32,092 nucleotides of DNA, taken from positions 1 through 32,092 of IMG/VR virus record IMGVR_UViG_3300020160_002181; one strand, 5' to 3'. The notes below the pieces were generated by a model. It was given only the letters and a program-made list of their open reading frames with translations, made no database searches and was not told the DNA's origin. The position numbers and the translations under genes are program-made. Shown here one piece after another: positions 16,380 through 23,741 of this stretch (position 1 is the first letter of the stretch; each line of letters starts with the position of its first letter). The DNA comes from a virus.

Positions 16380-17564
16380 TTATTTGATTTCTGACAGTTT
16401 CATATAAATCTTTTCGTCTAAAATAGACATTTTATCAATAAAAAGAACGCCATCGCCCTTCTTACCGCTAATAATAACGATACTTTCTTCTTTGGGAAGT
16501 TTATTACCGTTCTCAAGATACTCTGTAAGGCGCATTTTATTGTTAGAATCAAGCAGCATTGCTTTGATTTTGCCGCTTTCATCAGACAACTCTATTTTTG
16601 CATATTTGTTTCCGTTCTGACTTTTCTTTCTGTAGCAATCCTTCACTACTCCTACCATACGAACATTCTCGTTAATGTCAAGAGAGTTGAAGGTCAAACA
16701 ATCAACGTATCTAGAAGCGCTATCTTCAGTAAAAATATCTCTAATGTTTTGCGAATAAGAGTAGCCAAGCAGTTTGGTTTCAAAATACCAATTGGCGAAT
16801 TTTGGATGGTTAATATTTTTGTCATAAATCTCTTTATAACCTGCATACTTTTGTTTGAAAGTGGAGAATCGTTTTTCGCTCATGATGACTTTTGAATCAT
16901 CTCCAACAGATTTCTGCTTCACACAATCGTGGATGGTATTTAAAATGTCATAATTATATTTCTCGCCAAGAGAGATAAAAAGTCTCTTTTCTCTGTCTGT
17001 GAGAATATTAAAAGTTTGAGCTTCTAAAACTAATCTGCACCTGTCTTGAGTGAAGCTATTGAGAACTCCCGCTTGAATCAAAGCGGAAAGGTTTCCGATA
17101 TTCAAACCAACTTGTTTCGCGACTTGAAAAACATCGTATTTATTATTCAGTTCTGTTTTGCTGAATTCGGTTAGGCTGCTCATTGTATTGTCCGAAATAC
17201 CTTTGATGCTGTTTAAACCGAATCGAATGTTTCTTCCTTCAATAGAAAAGTCTGTTTTAGACTTAATAAGATCTGGCGGCAATAGCTTGATATTGAAGAG
17301 CGCTAATTCTTGGCTGATCTTGTTAATTTCTTCGTAAGAGTCTGGCTCAAACTGAGTCATTTTCAACAAGCTCAAAAAGAAATTCTGTGGATATTTGAAT
17401 TTGAGATAAACAGTCCAAGCGGCTAAGATAGAGTAGGAAATCGAATGCGAGTTCGACGTTACAAGATTCTTTAGATAGAAATTATGATCTGAATGGTCAA
17501 CTTCTAAGTCAATGGTTTTCTTGACTCCTAATGATTTAAAAGATTTAATTCTTGTAGTTTGCAT
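16380..17564 (-). CDS. dnaE: DNA polymerase III alpha C-terminal half with split-intein C domain
   Basis: A 394-residue protein. Residues 1-38 are the C-terminal half of a split intein, ending FYLKNLVTSN; residues 39-394 begin SHSISYSILAAWTVYLKFKYP, the DnaE segment normally following 'FNK'. After that come the fingers and tandem helix-hairpin-helix region (INKISQELALFNIKLLPPD, IRFGLNSIKGIS) and an OB-fold domain (286-394; VRMVGVVKDCYRKKSQNG, KYAKIELSDESGKI). It cannot work alone; it needs trans-splicing with the 18483-20258 product to give an 851-residue polymerase core. The ATG overlaps the end of the endonuclease gene by 37 bases, so the first codons are read in two frames. There is no recognisable beta-clamp motif at the extreme C-terminus, though this is hard to judge by eye. 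Confidence 0.93.
   Translation of the reverse strand: MQTTRIKSFKSLGVKKTIDLEVDHSDHNFYLKNLVTSNSHSISYSILAAWTVYLKFKYPQNFFLSLLKMTQFEPDSYEEINKISQELALFNIKLLPPDLIKSKTDFSIEGRNIRFGLNSIKGISDNTMSSLTEFSKTELNNKYDVFQVAKQVGLNIGNLSALIQAGVLNSFTQDRCRLVLEAQTFNILTDREKRLFISLGEKYNYDILNTIHDCVKQKSVGDDSKVIMSEKRFSTFKQKYAGYKEIYDKNINHPKFANWYFETKLLGYSYSQNIRDIFTEDSASRYVDCLTFNSLDINENVRMVGVVKDCYRKKSQNGNKYAKIELSDESGKIKAMLLDSNNKMRLTEYLENGNKLPKEESIVIISGKKGDGVLFIDKMSILDEKIYMKLSEIK
17451..17564 (-). other. Split-intein C-terminal domain (38 residues)
   Basis: Encodes residues 1-38 of the polymerase C-half. IDLEVDHSDHNFYLKN is the intein F block and LVTSN the G block; the terminal Asn38 would cyclise and the next residue, Ser39, is the first C-extein nucleophile. 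The usual penultimate His is Ser, as also in the cyanobacterial split DnaE inteins (which end in ASN). No endonuclease motif is within it. Confidence 0.92.
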
Positions 17565-18481
17565 GTCAAAATATTTTTAAACTCTCCGTTATTGATTTCT
17601 GTTTCCCACAACTCTATCATAGTCCACCCCATCTTGTCTAGGAATTTCTTTTTGGATTTATCTCTGCCAAAATTTCTTCTTTGAACGCTGCTTTTCGGCC
17701 CATCTGGATAAAAACGAGGATCTATATGAAAATACGTTCCTTGGCATTCAATTGCTATTTTGAATTCTGGAAAAGCAAAGTCTAATGAAAAATAAACAAG
17801 TGGATACTCTTCTGAAAATGGTGAGATTAAATTTAATTCTGATAAAAATTCTCTCATTTTAATATGTATGGAAGTCTCTCTTTTAAAAATTCCATTGCCA
17901 TACCTTTCTGCCGTTATTTTTCTAAGTTGATTTTTTGTTTTTTCAGAATGTTTTCTTCCAGTATGTCCGTGAACTTTTCTTTCTTTTGCTGATTGAGATT
18001 GTTTAGACTTTGTTTCTTCTGTGGCTATTTTTCCCAATCTTCTGCCTCTCATTTTCTCAGCCCAATCAAGATCACCTTTATTCCAAGGCTTTTTTCCAAA
18101 CATTGGATTCCCAGAACCTTTGCGTTCTTTAGAAATTCTTTCGCAAAAATTTTTAAATTTTTCATTAATATTCTTATTCGTACCCTTACCTAATTTAAAA
18201 TTAGAGAACAATACTCCAGTCCCGTTAATTTTGAATCCAACCTCTTCTTTTGTTTCTAAGCATTTTGGATATTCAGAAATATAAAGTTTAATATAAGAAA
18301 CTAAATTAATATTATGATAACTTATTAAATAATTTTCAAACTTATTTAAGTAATAAGCTCCTCCTTCCCTTGTTGGAAAAAGTTTGATTATTTGTTTTTT
18401 GCTTACTCCATCTAATAAGCAATAGTTGAATTCTTCTATGGGTAGTAATCTATGGTTTGAATCTGTTTTAATTAGCCTCAT
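17528..18481 (-). CDS. NUMOD3 plus Vsr-like homing endonuclease
   Basis: A 317-residue endonuclease between the two polymerase halves. The middle has NUMOD3-type DNA-binding repeats: GSGNPMFGKKPWNKG (122-136), then RLGKIATEETKSK and GRKHSEKTKNQLRK further on. The C-terminal 100 residues are a Vsr/PD-(D/E)XK-type nuclease: SLDFAFPEFKIAIECQGTYF with Asp234 and Glu245, HID (252-254), the basic segment RRNFGRDKSKKKF, and GWTMIELWETE. This matches the EDxHD Vsr-related homing endonucleases. It probably makes a strand break in intein-free dnaE and so promotes copying of the cassette. I chose the ATG at 18481, one base after the TAG of the upstream half; an upstream ATG at 18499 would overlap it. 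It is visibly more A+T-rich than the polymerase genes. Its end overlaps the next gene by 37 bases. Confidence 0.9.
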   Translation of the reverse strand: MRLIKTDSNHRLLPIEEFNYCLLDGVSKKQIIKLFPTREGGAYYLNKFENYLISYHNINLVSYIKLYISEYPKCLETKEEVGFKINGTGVLFSNFKLGKGTNKNINEKFKNFCERISKERKGSGNPMFGKKPWNKGDLDWAEKMRGRRLGKIATEETKSKQSQSAKERKVHGHTGRKHSEKTKNQLRKITAERYGNGIFKRETSIHIKMREFLSELNLISPFSEEYPLVYFSLDFAFPEFKIAIECQGTYFHIDPRFYPDGPKSSVQRRNFGRDKSKKKFLDKMGWTMIELWETEINNGEFKNILTCKLQELNLLNH

Positions 18482-18482
18482 A

Positions 18483-20258
18483 CTAATTATTACACACAAT
18501 AAACCAATTATTCTCCAAGATTTCGCTCATGGGATGCATTTTCAAATCATGCTGACATAAAAATTTATGCTCCATTGAACATGTGACAGATAATCCATTC
18601 TCCATTTCAAATTCAAAAACTTCTTTTTCGCTTTTCATAATGTCTAAAACAGAAACGTAATGATCTTCTTTTTTCCCAACATCGAAAGCTTTGATTTTAT
18701 CCTCTATACAAATCTCTTTTAGCATTTTAATTTCACCGTTTTGCAATTCTACCGTCTCTTCTTCCCAAGCGCATTTATTAAAACTGTAATTCGCGGAATC
18801 TTCGGCGACTTTCCAAAGAACATCTCCAACAACAGGGTCAAGTTTGTTTTCTTCGATCTTGTCTTTAATTTTTTGTTGCCAAGCTCCCATTTGGTCAACT
18901 TTCTTTTTGCCAACAATGCGGCGAAGCTGTTCTGACTCATCTAAAGTGAATCCTACTTTAACAGCCATTTTCATAAGCTGTTCTTGGTATAAGGGAATGC
19001 CTCCAGTATATTGAAGAACCTCATCAAATAATGAATGAACGCTTTGAAACTCTCCCGTCTCCACATATCGAGTATAGCTACTAAGGAAGTCTAAAGCTCC
19101 AGGTCTTGCGATAGCTACAACAGCAGAAAGCTGTTCTAAATTTCTTGGCTTTACTTTTTGGCAAACATGAAAGTTTGTATCAGCTTCGATTTGGAAAAGA
19201 CCTTGGGGAGTAATGATGCTTTGAAGATTGTCGTAAATCTCCCTATCCTTTAAGTCAACAGAAAGAATATCTAAATTGATTTGAGAACAGACATCTTGAA
19301 TCACAGATAATGTTCTGAGTCCTAAAATATCGAATTTGACGCACAAGCTCGCCACATCGTTCATGTCATACCCTGACACTAGATCGCCCTCAGAAGTCGT
19401 CTGAAGGGGCATTATATCCTCTAGAGCGTAATGGCTAATGGCAATGCCAGATGGATGAACTCCAGTGTTTTTGATTAAGCCTTCTAGTTTTTGAGCAATC
19501 TCAAATACTCTGGGATTTTCAATAGCAAACTCTTTGAATTTTTCGCTCTCTTCTACTGCGTTTTTTAGAGAAGCTACTTTGCCAAACTTTTTTGGAATCA
19601 AATCGCTAATCTCATTAACGGTAGACTCTTGCATTTCTCCAACTAACTTGCCGCACTCTTTGATGCATAGCTTACTGCTAAGAGTATTTAATGTTAAAAT
19701 CTTACAAGTCTTACCAGAATATTTCTTCTCAATAAACGAGAGAACTTCATGGCGGCGTTCATAAGCAATGTCATTGTCAACGTCTGCGAGAAGAGAACCA
19801 TCAAGATAAACTTCATCTCCAACAATAATCTTTTTAGCTCGACTCTTAGAGACGAATCGCTCAAAATAAAGGTCGTATTCAATCGGATCAACCTTGGTCA
19901 CCTTAATGAGATAAAGAACAAGCGAACCAGCAGCGCTTCCACGCCCTGGCCCTGTTGGAATATTGTTCTCATGGCAGAAGTTCAAGATGTCCCAGTTCAA
20001 CAAAACATAATCAATAAACCCTAGCTCTTCAAAAAGCTGTAGTTCGGTTTTAATTCTGTCGTAATAGATTTGAGCATTTTCTTTTTTGTCGATACCTTTA
20101 TCTAGAACTCCTTTGTGGCAAAGCTTACGCAAGAATTGGTAATTGTTTGAAGAGCTTGGGATGCCCAAAGAATCATAATATTTTTGTTCAATAATGATTT
20201 GTGGGAGTTTAACACCAGGTAGTACTGGTTGTTCGTATTTTTGAAATTCGTTTAACAT
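18483..20258 (-). CDS. dnaE: DNA polymerase III alpha N-terminal half with split-intein N domain
   Basis: A 591-residue protein: residues 1-495 are the palm/thumb/fingers of a C-family polymerase and 496-591 an intein N-half. DnaE motifs are clear: GPGRGSAAGS (103-112), ADVDNDI (158-164), in which Asp159 and Asp161 match the first two catalytic aspartates of E. coli DnaE (PDFDVDF), VKFDILGLRTL (307-317) with the third, Asp310, then LYQEQLMKMA and GKKK. The PHP domain is absent and encoded separately at 20885-21658. About twelve extra residues (IIVGDEVYLDG) precede the catalytic aspartates. The sequence stops being DnaE at NYSFNK/CAWEE. The start ATG follows GAAATTTAAT, one base after the exonuclease gene's stop. 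Confidence 0.95.
   Translation of the reverse strand: MLNEFQKYEQPVLPGVKLPQIIIEQKYYDSLGIPSSSNNYQFLRKLCHKGVLDKGIDKKENAQIYYDRIKTELQLFEELGFIDYVLLNWDILNFCHENNIPTGPGRGSAAGSLVLYLIKVTKVDPIEYDLYFERFVSKSRAKKIIVGDEVYLDGSLLADVDNDIAYERRHEVLSFIEKKYSGKTCKILTLNTLSSKLCIKECGKLVGEMQESTVNEISDLIPKKFGKVASLKNAVEESEKFKEFAIENPRVFEIAQKLEGLIKNTGVHPSGIAISHYALEDIMPLQTTSEGDLVSGYDMNDVASLCVKFDILGLRTLSVIQDVCSQINLDILSVDLKDREIYDNLQSIITPQGLFQIEADTNFHVCQKVKPRNLEQLSAVVAIARPGALDFLSSYTRYVETGEFQSVHSLFDEVLQYTGGIPLYQEQLMKMAVKVGFTLDESEQLRRIVGKKKVDQMGAWQQKIKDKIEENKLDPVVGDVLWKVAEDSANYSFNKCAWEEETVELQNGEIKMLKEICIEDKIKAFDVGKKEDHYVSVLDIMKSEKEVFEFEMENGLSVTCSMEHKFLCQHDLKMHPMSEILENNWFIVCNN
18486..18773 (-). other. Split-intein N-terminal domain (96 residues)
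   Basis: Encodes residues 496-591 of the polymerase N-half. It begins with the nucleophile Cys in CAWEEETVELQNG (block A), continues to EVFEFEMENG and then CSMEHKFL, which aligns with block B of the Npu/Ssp DnaE inteins (ATKDHKFM), the usual Thr being Ser, and ends PMSEILENNWFIVCNN before TAG. This 96-residue length suits the N-half of a naturally split intein. Confidence 0.92.
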
Positions 20259-20259
20259 A

Positions 20260-20895
20260 TTAAATTTCGATGTCGTAAATTTGTTTTTGAAAGATTTGGA
20301 AAGTCATTTCAATATCGTAAAGTGCGTCGTGGAGTTTGGAAGGGTCATGTGGAATGTCGTACAATTTAAGCAGGTGAGCTTGGCTAGTTTTAATGCCTTT
20401 TTCTCTGTAATTCAACCACCTATATTGCCAAGAAATTAAATCATTTTTATCTGATGTCTTAACCTCTTTAGCAATGGACATTGCGATAGCTTTGGTGTCA
20501 AGGATATTTTTTACATAAGAATAATCTGTTTCTAAACCAGCGCTCTTCATCCAAGAGTTGATCATGTAAACATCAAATCCTAAAATGTTTTGTCCAATGA
20601 TTTTTGTATTTTTATCCTTGAGAAGAGGAAGAAACTCTTTCAAGATTTCTTGCGGACTCTGAGCGAGAGAACGATATTTTGCATAATCAAATCCAGTGAT
20701 TCTTGCAGCTTCATCGCTGATCTTTAAATCGTCCCACCAAATGTATCTTTCTTGACGGCTAATGATTTTCTTTCCGACAGCTTCAATCCAAGCGATTTGC
20801 CAAGGTCTAGTATGTCGAAGATTCAAACCTTCTGTCTCAGTGTCTAAGACAAGGTATTTTTGACAAAAATTAAATCGTAATAAATTATTGTTCAT
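20260..20895 (-). CDS. DEDDh 3'-5' exonuclease, DNA polymerase III epsilon-like
   Basis: A 211-residue exonuclease that probably proofreads for the phage polymerase. The catalytic set of the DEDDh class is present: LVLDTETEG with Asp18 and Glu20, GQNILGFDVYMI with Asp108, and LHDALYDIEMT with His189 and Asp194. It has no C-terminal extension for alpha binding that I can recognise. The gene lies between the separate PHP gene and the polymerase core gene, and stops one base before the core gene starts. I chose the ATG at 20895, which overlaps the PHP gene stop by 11 bases, the same overlap as four other junctions here, over a GTG at 20934. Function is well supported; direct pairing with this polymerase is inferred from gene order. 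Confidence 0.9.
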   Translation of the reverse strand: MNNNLLRFNFCQKYLVLDTETEGLNLRHTRPWQIAWIEAVGKKIISRQERYIWWDDLKISDEAARITGFDYAKYRSLAQSPQEILKEFLPLLKDKNTKIIGQNILGFDVYMINSWMKSAGLETDYSYVKNILDTKAIAMSIAKEVKTSDKNDLISWQYRWLNYREKGIKTSQAHLLKLYDIPHDPSKLHDALYDIEMTFQIFQKQIYDIEI

Positions 20896-21658
20896 ATTGT
20901 TTGTAAGATTCCCAGCAAAAAGTGTCGCTTCCACAATGTTCTAAGTTAGGATTAGAGAGCGAGCGTTCTTTCCCAAAGGTACGATTGCATAAGCATTTGT
21001 AAGTCTGCCAAGCTGAAAAATCTTTCTTATTTTTGTAGTAGATAGATTTTACTTTTTCAATATGCAAGTCATTTTCTTGAGCATACTTAGATGCTTTTTC
21101 AAGAATGAATTGATCAAACGGAAGCTCGTTATCTTCAATAAAAATAGTTGGCTTTGTGAAGCTAAAATTAGGAACGCATTTTCTTCCGATGAAATTATTC
21201 ATGTAGATGAATGAATCATAAAATGGAATACAAAGCTTCAAATCTTCTGTCCAGTGCTTTTTAAGCAGGTCGCAGTCTACGATGCCTTTTGATTCTTTAT
21301 TCGCGATGGAATAAATTTTTGTTAAAGCTTTGACGCCTTCATCATTTTTGCCCATTAAAACTATTTTATGCAGAGTATCTTTCGACTCCAAGGATTCTGG
21401 CGTTCTTTGATTTACGCATCCGATCCTTAGTCCGAAAATTAATTGGATACCAGCTTCTGCACATTTTGTATGCGCATTTAAGAAGCCAATCATGGAATCT
21501 TCAACCAGAACAATTTGTTCTAGATTCTCTTCTTTGGCGATAGCAATAATGCTATCAGATCCACCCTCTTTGACTTTAGAGGGAGATTCTAATGTTAGTA
21601 TCGACTTTCCAATACTGTATGTTGATTTGAAGATTGGTATCATATTAGACTTTAACAT
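20885..21658 (-). CDS. Stand-alone PHP domain of DNA polymerase III alpha
   Basis: A 257-residue protein matching the N-terminal PHP domain of DnaE, which in ordinary bacteria is fused to the polymerase core. The family frame is visible: PIFKSTYSIGKSILTLE where DnaE has HxHSxYSxLDG, then IIAIAKEENLEQIVLVEDSMIG for the 'ALTDHGN' region, then CAEAGIQLIFGLRI for 'KAGIKPIIGxE', and a late segment on YYKNKKDFSAWQTYKCL as in DnaE. The metal-binding His residues of HxH and TDH are replaced, so it is probably an inactive structural domain. It should dock on the polymerase core in trans. The gene precedes the exonuclease and core genes, in the order in which those domains lie in PolC proteins. The start overlaps a TAACGTATCAT element; a second ATG at 21643 is possible. 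Confidence 0.78.
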   Translation of the reverse strand: MLKSNMIPIFKSTYSIGKSILTLESPSKVKEGGSDSIIAIAKEENLEQIVLVEDSMIGFLNAHTKCAEAGIQLIFGLRIGCVNQRTPESLESKDTLHKIVLMGKNDEGVKALTKIYSIANKESKGIVDCDLLKKHWTEDLKLCIPFYDSFIYMNNFIGRKCVPNFSFTKPTIFIEDNELPFDQFILEKASKYAQENDLHIEKVKSIYYKNKKDFSAWQTYKCLCNRTFGKERSLSNPNLEHCGSDTFCWESYKQYEQ

Positions 21659-21667
21659 GATACGTTA
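21657..21667 (-). promoter_or_regulatory. TAACGTATCAT element at the PHP gene start
   Basis: The 11 bases TAACGTATCAT end within the ATG at 21658. The identical 11-mer is just before the helicase gene, and eight bases of it before the SH3-like gene. It could be a promoter -10-type signal or a leader element. Evidence is only recurrence at three gene starts. Confidence 0.3.
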
Positions 21668-21673
21668 ATCTCG

Positions 21674-22705
21674 TCAAGCTCTTTTATTGAATGCGGGACA
21701 ACCTTTATAGTGAATCATCTCATACAGAAATTTATCTTCTGGATATTTTTTTACGAATTCATCATAAGCCTCCATAGAGCAAGATGTTATCATATTGCCT
21801 TGCATGTCATTAATTTTATAATAATAAAATCCAAACTTATAAGCGCAGTGATACATCAAGCTTCCATCTTTTTTAAGCTGCCCTTTGTGTGTTGCTCTTC
21901 CGCACTGCAATGGACCGCCAAAAGAATAGTCTTTCGGGTAATCTTGTCTAGCTGCGAAATTTGAAAGTGCTGTCTTTAAATCAAAATTATCCAAGTACTT
22001 TTGGATTTCGGTTAATTCTAATTCGAATCCGTGTAGCTCTTCATCTGTTAAGATGGGCATCTTGATGACTCCTTTTTCTTCTGGAAGGAATTTTAAGAAC
22101 AGAAACTCTGATTGAGTTTGAGAGTATTCGGGATACTTTTTCTTAACTGCCAAGGCATACATCAAGTCTTGCAAATTGTTTTCTAACTCTTTGCCTTTGA
22201 AGACTTCTTTGCTGCTTTTAAAGTCGCGAATAATAGCTAAACCTTTTTTCTTATATAAGAACAGCTTATCAATAAAGCCTTTGATTTTATAGCTAACATC
22301 ACCCTCTTCGATGTTCATATCAAAGTCTTGCTCACTTAACGCTTCGGTAGGTTTACCGCGATCTAGTCCGTAGAAGTCGTGCTGCAACCCAGCGAGAGTC
22401 ATGTCGCAAATCATTTTGATATTAGCCTCGTCTGCAATACCTTCTTTCTTTGCGTGTTTTTTAACAAGCCTTTCAATGGATTTACTGGCAAAAATATCTC
22501 TCTTTTTAATGACGATATTAAAATGCTTTTTATGACGATCCTCACCAAGACACTCAAAGATCAAATGACATATACTACCTCTACGAGCGCCATCATTACT
22601 CTTGTCTGGAAGCTTTAAATGATACTTACACCAATATACCCAGCTACATGATTGTGCTGTTTTAATGCGGCTAGCAGAGAGAGTTGTTTTATTTTTAGAT
22701 GCCAA
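21674..22705 (-). CDS. RecB/Cas4-like PD-(D/E)XK nuclease
   Basis: A 343-residue nuclease of the PDDEXK_1 (RecB/AddB/Cas4-like) type. The frame is typical: SASRIKTAQSCSWVYWCKY (10-28), RRGSICHLIFECL with His47, IKGFIDKLFL with Asp146, IRDFKSSKE with Asp161 and Lys163 as catalytic residues, and LQDLMYALAV with Gln179 and Tyr183 (motif QxxxY). Cys20 near the N-terminus together with Cys residues in the last 80 residues (LQCGRATHKG, YHCAYKFG, KGCPAF) could hold an iron-sulfur cluster as in AddB and Cas4. It probably processes DNA ends in replication or recombination. The start is TTG: an in-frame TAG lies three codons upstream and no ATG occurs before residue 98. It overlaps the primase gene by 11 bases. 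Confidence 0.83.
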   Translation of the reverse strand: MASKNKTTLSASRIKTAQSCSWVYWCKYHLKLPDKSNDGARRGSICHLIFECLGEDRHKKHFNIVIKKRDIFASKSIERLVKKHAKKEGIADEANIKMICDMTLAGLQHDFYGLDRGKPTEALSEQDFDMNIEEGDVSYKIKGFIDKLFLYKKKGLAIIRDFKSSKEVFKGKELENNLQDLMYALAVKKKYPEYSQTQSEFLFLKFLPEEKGVIKMPILTDEELHGFELELTEIQKYLDNFDLKTALSNFAARQDYPKDYSFGGPLQCGRATHKGQLKKDGSLMYHCAYKFGFYYYKINDMQGNMITSCSMEAYDEFVKKYPEDKFLYEMIHYKGCPAFNKRA

Positions 22706-23741
22706 AATTGTCTATTTTCTTTAAAAATTTCTGAAGCTTTTTGTCATTAAAAGCAGTACGATTCTCTAAGCAGAAATCTTTGTAGATACTTAGTTTCGCT
22801 TCTTGAGAAACTTGAGGAACTTCATACCAATCTTTAAACGAAACTTCTTTTTGTCTCATGTCTCCAAAATCATTTGTCCAAGGTAATTGAACAGATAGTT
22901 GTTCAAAGTCAAAAAACTGCGAAAGTTTCATGTACATTTTCATTGATGAGATTTTGCCATGATTTTGATTTTTGTCATTATCATTGTTTGTCGCGATAAT
23001 GATTCTATCTAAACTCTTTGAGCAAAGATAATTAATAAGTGCTGGTGAACAGTCTAGTCCAAAAGTAACTAAATTATGACCGTAACCCTCGTCTGTAAGA
23101 GCCATGCTGTCTCCGATACTCTCTACTAAAATTACTTCTTTCTTATCTTCAATCAACTGATCAACAGTTATTTCATTCGGGACGAATGCTGGGTAAACCC
23201 ATTTTGTTTTAATGCCGATATGCTTCCATTTAGCGAAGTCATTATTCTCATTGATCTTTCTCCCGCTAAATCCAATGATCTGACCATCAGAGTTAAAAAT
23301 TGGGAAAACCATGCGTTGATACATTTGGCCATTGCTAGCCAATCCGCATTTATATTTTTTGAGAGTTTCTTCTGAGATATTCTTCTTGAGATAAAGAGAA
23401 TAATTCGGGAACAATCTTTGCAAGCATTCTTCTGGATAAACTTTTTCCATTTCTAGTATTTCTTTCTTAACGTATTCGGTAGGCTCACTGGAGTCGCGAA
23501 TATATTGTTTGATGATTTTTGGATCTTTAGTCTTTAGAGTTAATTCAATTAGCTTTCTAAGCGGTTGAGATGTCCCATCGCCGCCAACGAAGTCTCTCCA
23601 AACTCCCGTATTCTTATACACTTGTAAAGAGGTTTGGTTGTCTCCTCCACGGTAAATCGCCGCTGTTCGCCAGTGATTTCCAAAATCTTTTAAACGATAA
23701 CCTATCTGCTCAAGAGCCGATTTTATATCTTCAGAGTTCAT
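22695..23741 (-). CDS. DnaG-type TOPRIM primase
   Basis: A 348-residue primase-like protein that should lay RNA primers for the phage polymerase. The N-terminus follows the CHC2 primase layout (NSEDIKSALEQIGYRLKD, then NHWRTAAIYRGGDNQTSLQVY and GVWRDF), but the zinc-binding CPFH and CxxC residues are absent. The core has RMVFPIFNSDGQIIGFSGRKI, the basic motif before TOPRIM. The TOPRIM domain has VILVESIGDSMAL with Glu207 and Asp211 and IIIATNNDND (248-256) for the metal-binding DxD motif, with Asn replacing some acids. It is adjacent to the DnaB-type helicase, its usual partner. I prefer the ATG at 23741 (11-base overlap); ATGs at 23768, with GGAG ten bases upstream, and 23789 are alternatives. 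Confidence 0.82.
   Translation of the reverse strand: MNSEDIKSALEQIGYRLKDFGNHWRTAAIYRGGDNQTSLQVYKNTGVWRDFVGGDGTSQPLRKLIELTLKTKDPKIIKQYIRDSSEPTEYVKKEILEMEKVYPEECLQRLFPNYSLYLKKNISEETLKKYKCGLASNGQMYQRMVFPIFNSDGQIIGFSGRKINENNDFAKWKHIGIKTKWVYPAFVPNEITVDQLIEDKKEVILVESIGDSMALTDEGYGHNLVTFGLDCSPALINYLCSKSLDRIIIATNNDNDKNQNHGKISSMKMYMKLSQFFDFEQLSVQLPWTNDFGDMRQKEVSFKDWYEVPQVSQEAKLSIYKDFCLENRTAFNDKKLQKFLKKIDNFGI

Larger units (their letters stand above)
17451..18773 (-). mobile_element. Split intein plus homing endonuclease cassette interrupting dnaE
   Basis: The 1323 bases that interrupt the polymerase coding sequence: intein N-half (18773-18486) ending in TAG, a free-standing homing endonuclease gene, and the intein C-half (17564-17451). 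Removing it would join the codons for FNK directly to SHS and restore an ordinary DnaE sequence. The unit matches the fractured-gene arrangement with Vsr-like endonucleases described by Dassa and colleagues (2009) from metagenomic data. The endonuclease presumably cuts uninterrupted dnaE copies and drives spread of the cassette. Confidence 0.85.

Noticed and set aside
17993-18284. Plus-strand open frames within the homing endonuclease gene
   Set aside because: They are shadows on the opposite strand of a well supported gene, and have no family likeness.
18483-18499. Upstream ATG of the homing endonuclease at 18499
   Set aside because: It overlaps the end of the polymerase N-half, and the ATG at 18481 directly after the TAG gives a normal protein; the extra six residues add nothing recognisable.
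16380-20258. Group I intron or frameshift as the cause of the broken dnaE
   Set aside because: The intein N and C blocks (Cys1, HKF, DHNF, terminal Asn and Ser+1) are at the exact extein borders and both halves are independent open frames, so a split intein explains it.
20896-20934. GTG start for the exonuclease at 20934
   Set aside because: It would overlap the PHP gene by 50 bases; the ATG at 20895 fits the domain start and the 11-base overlap pattern.
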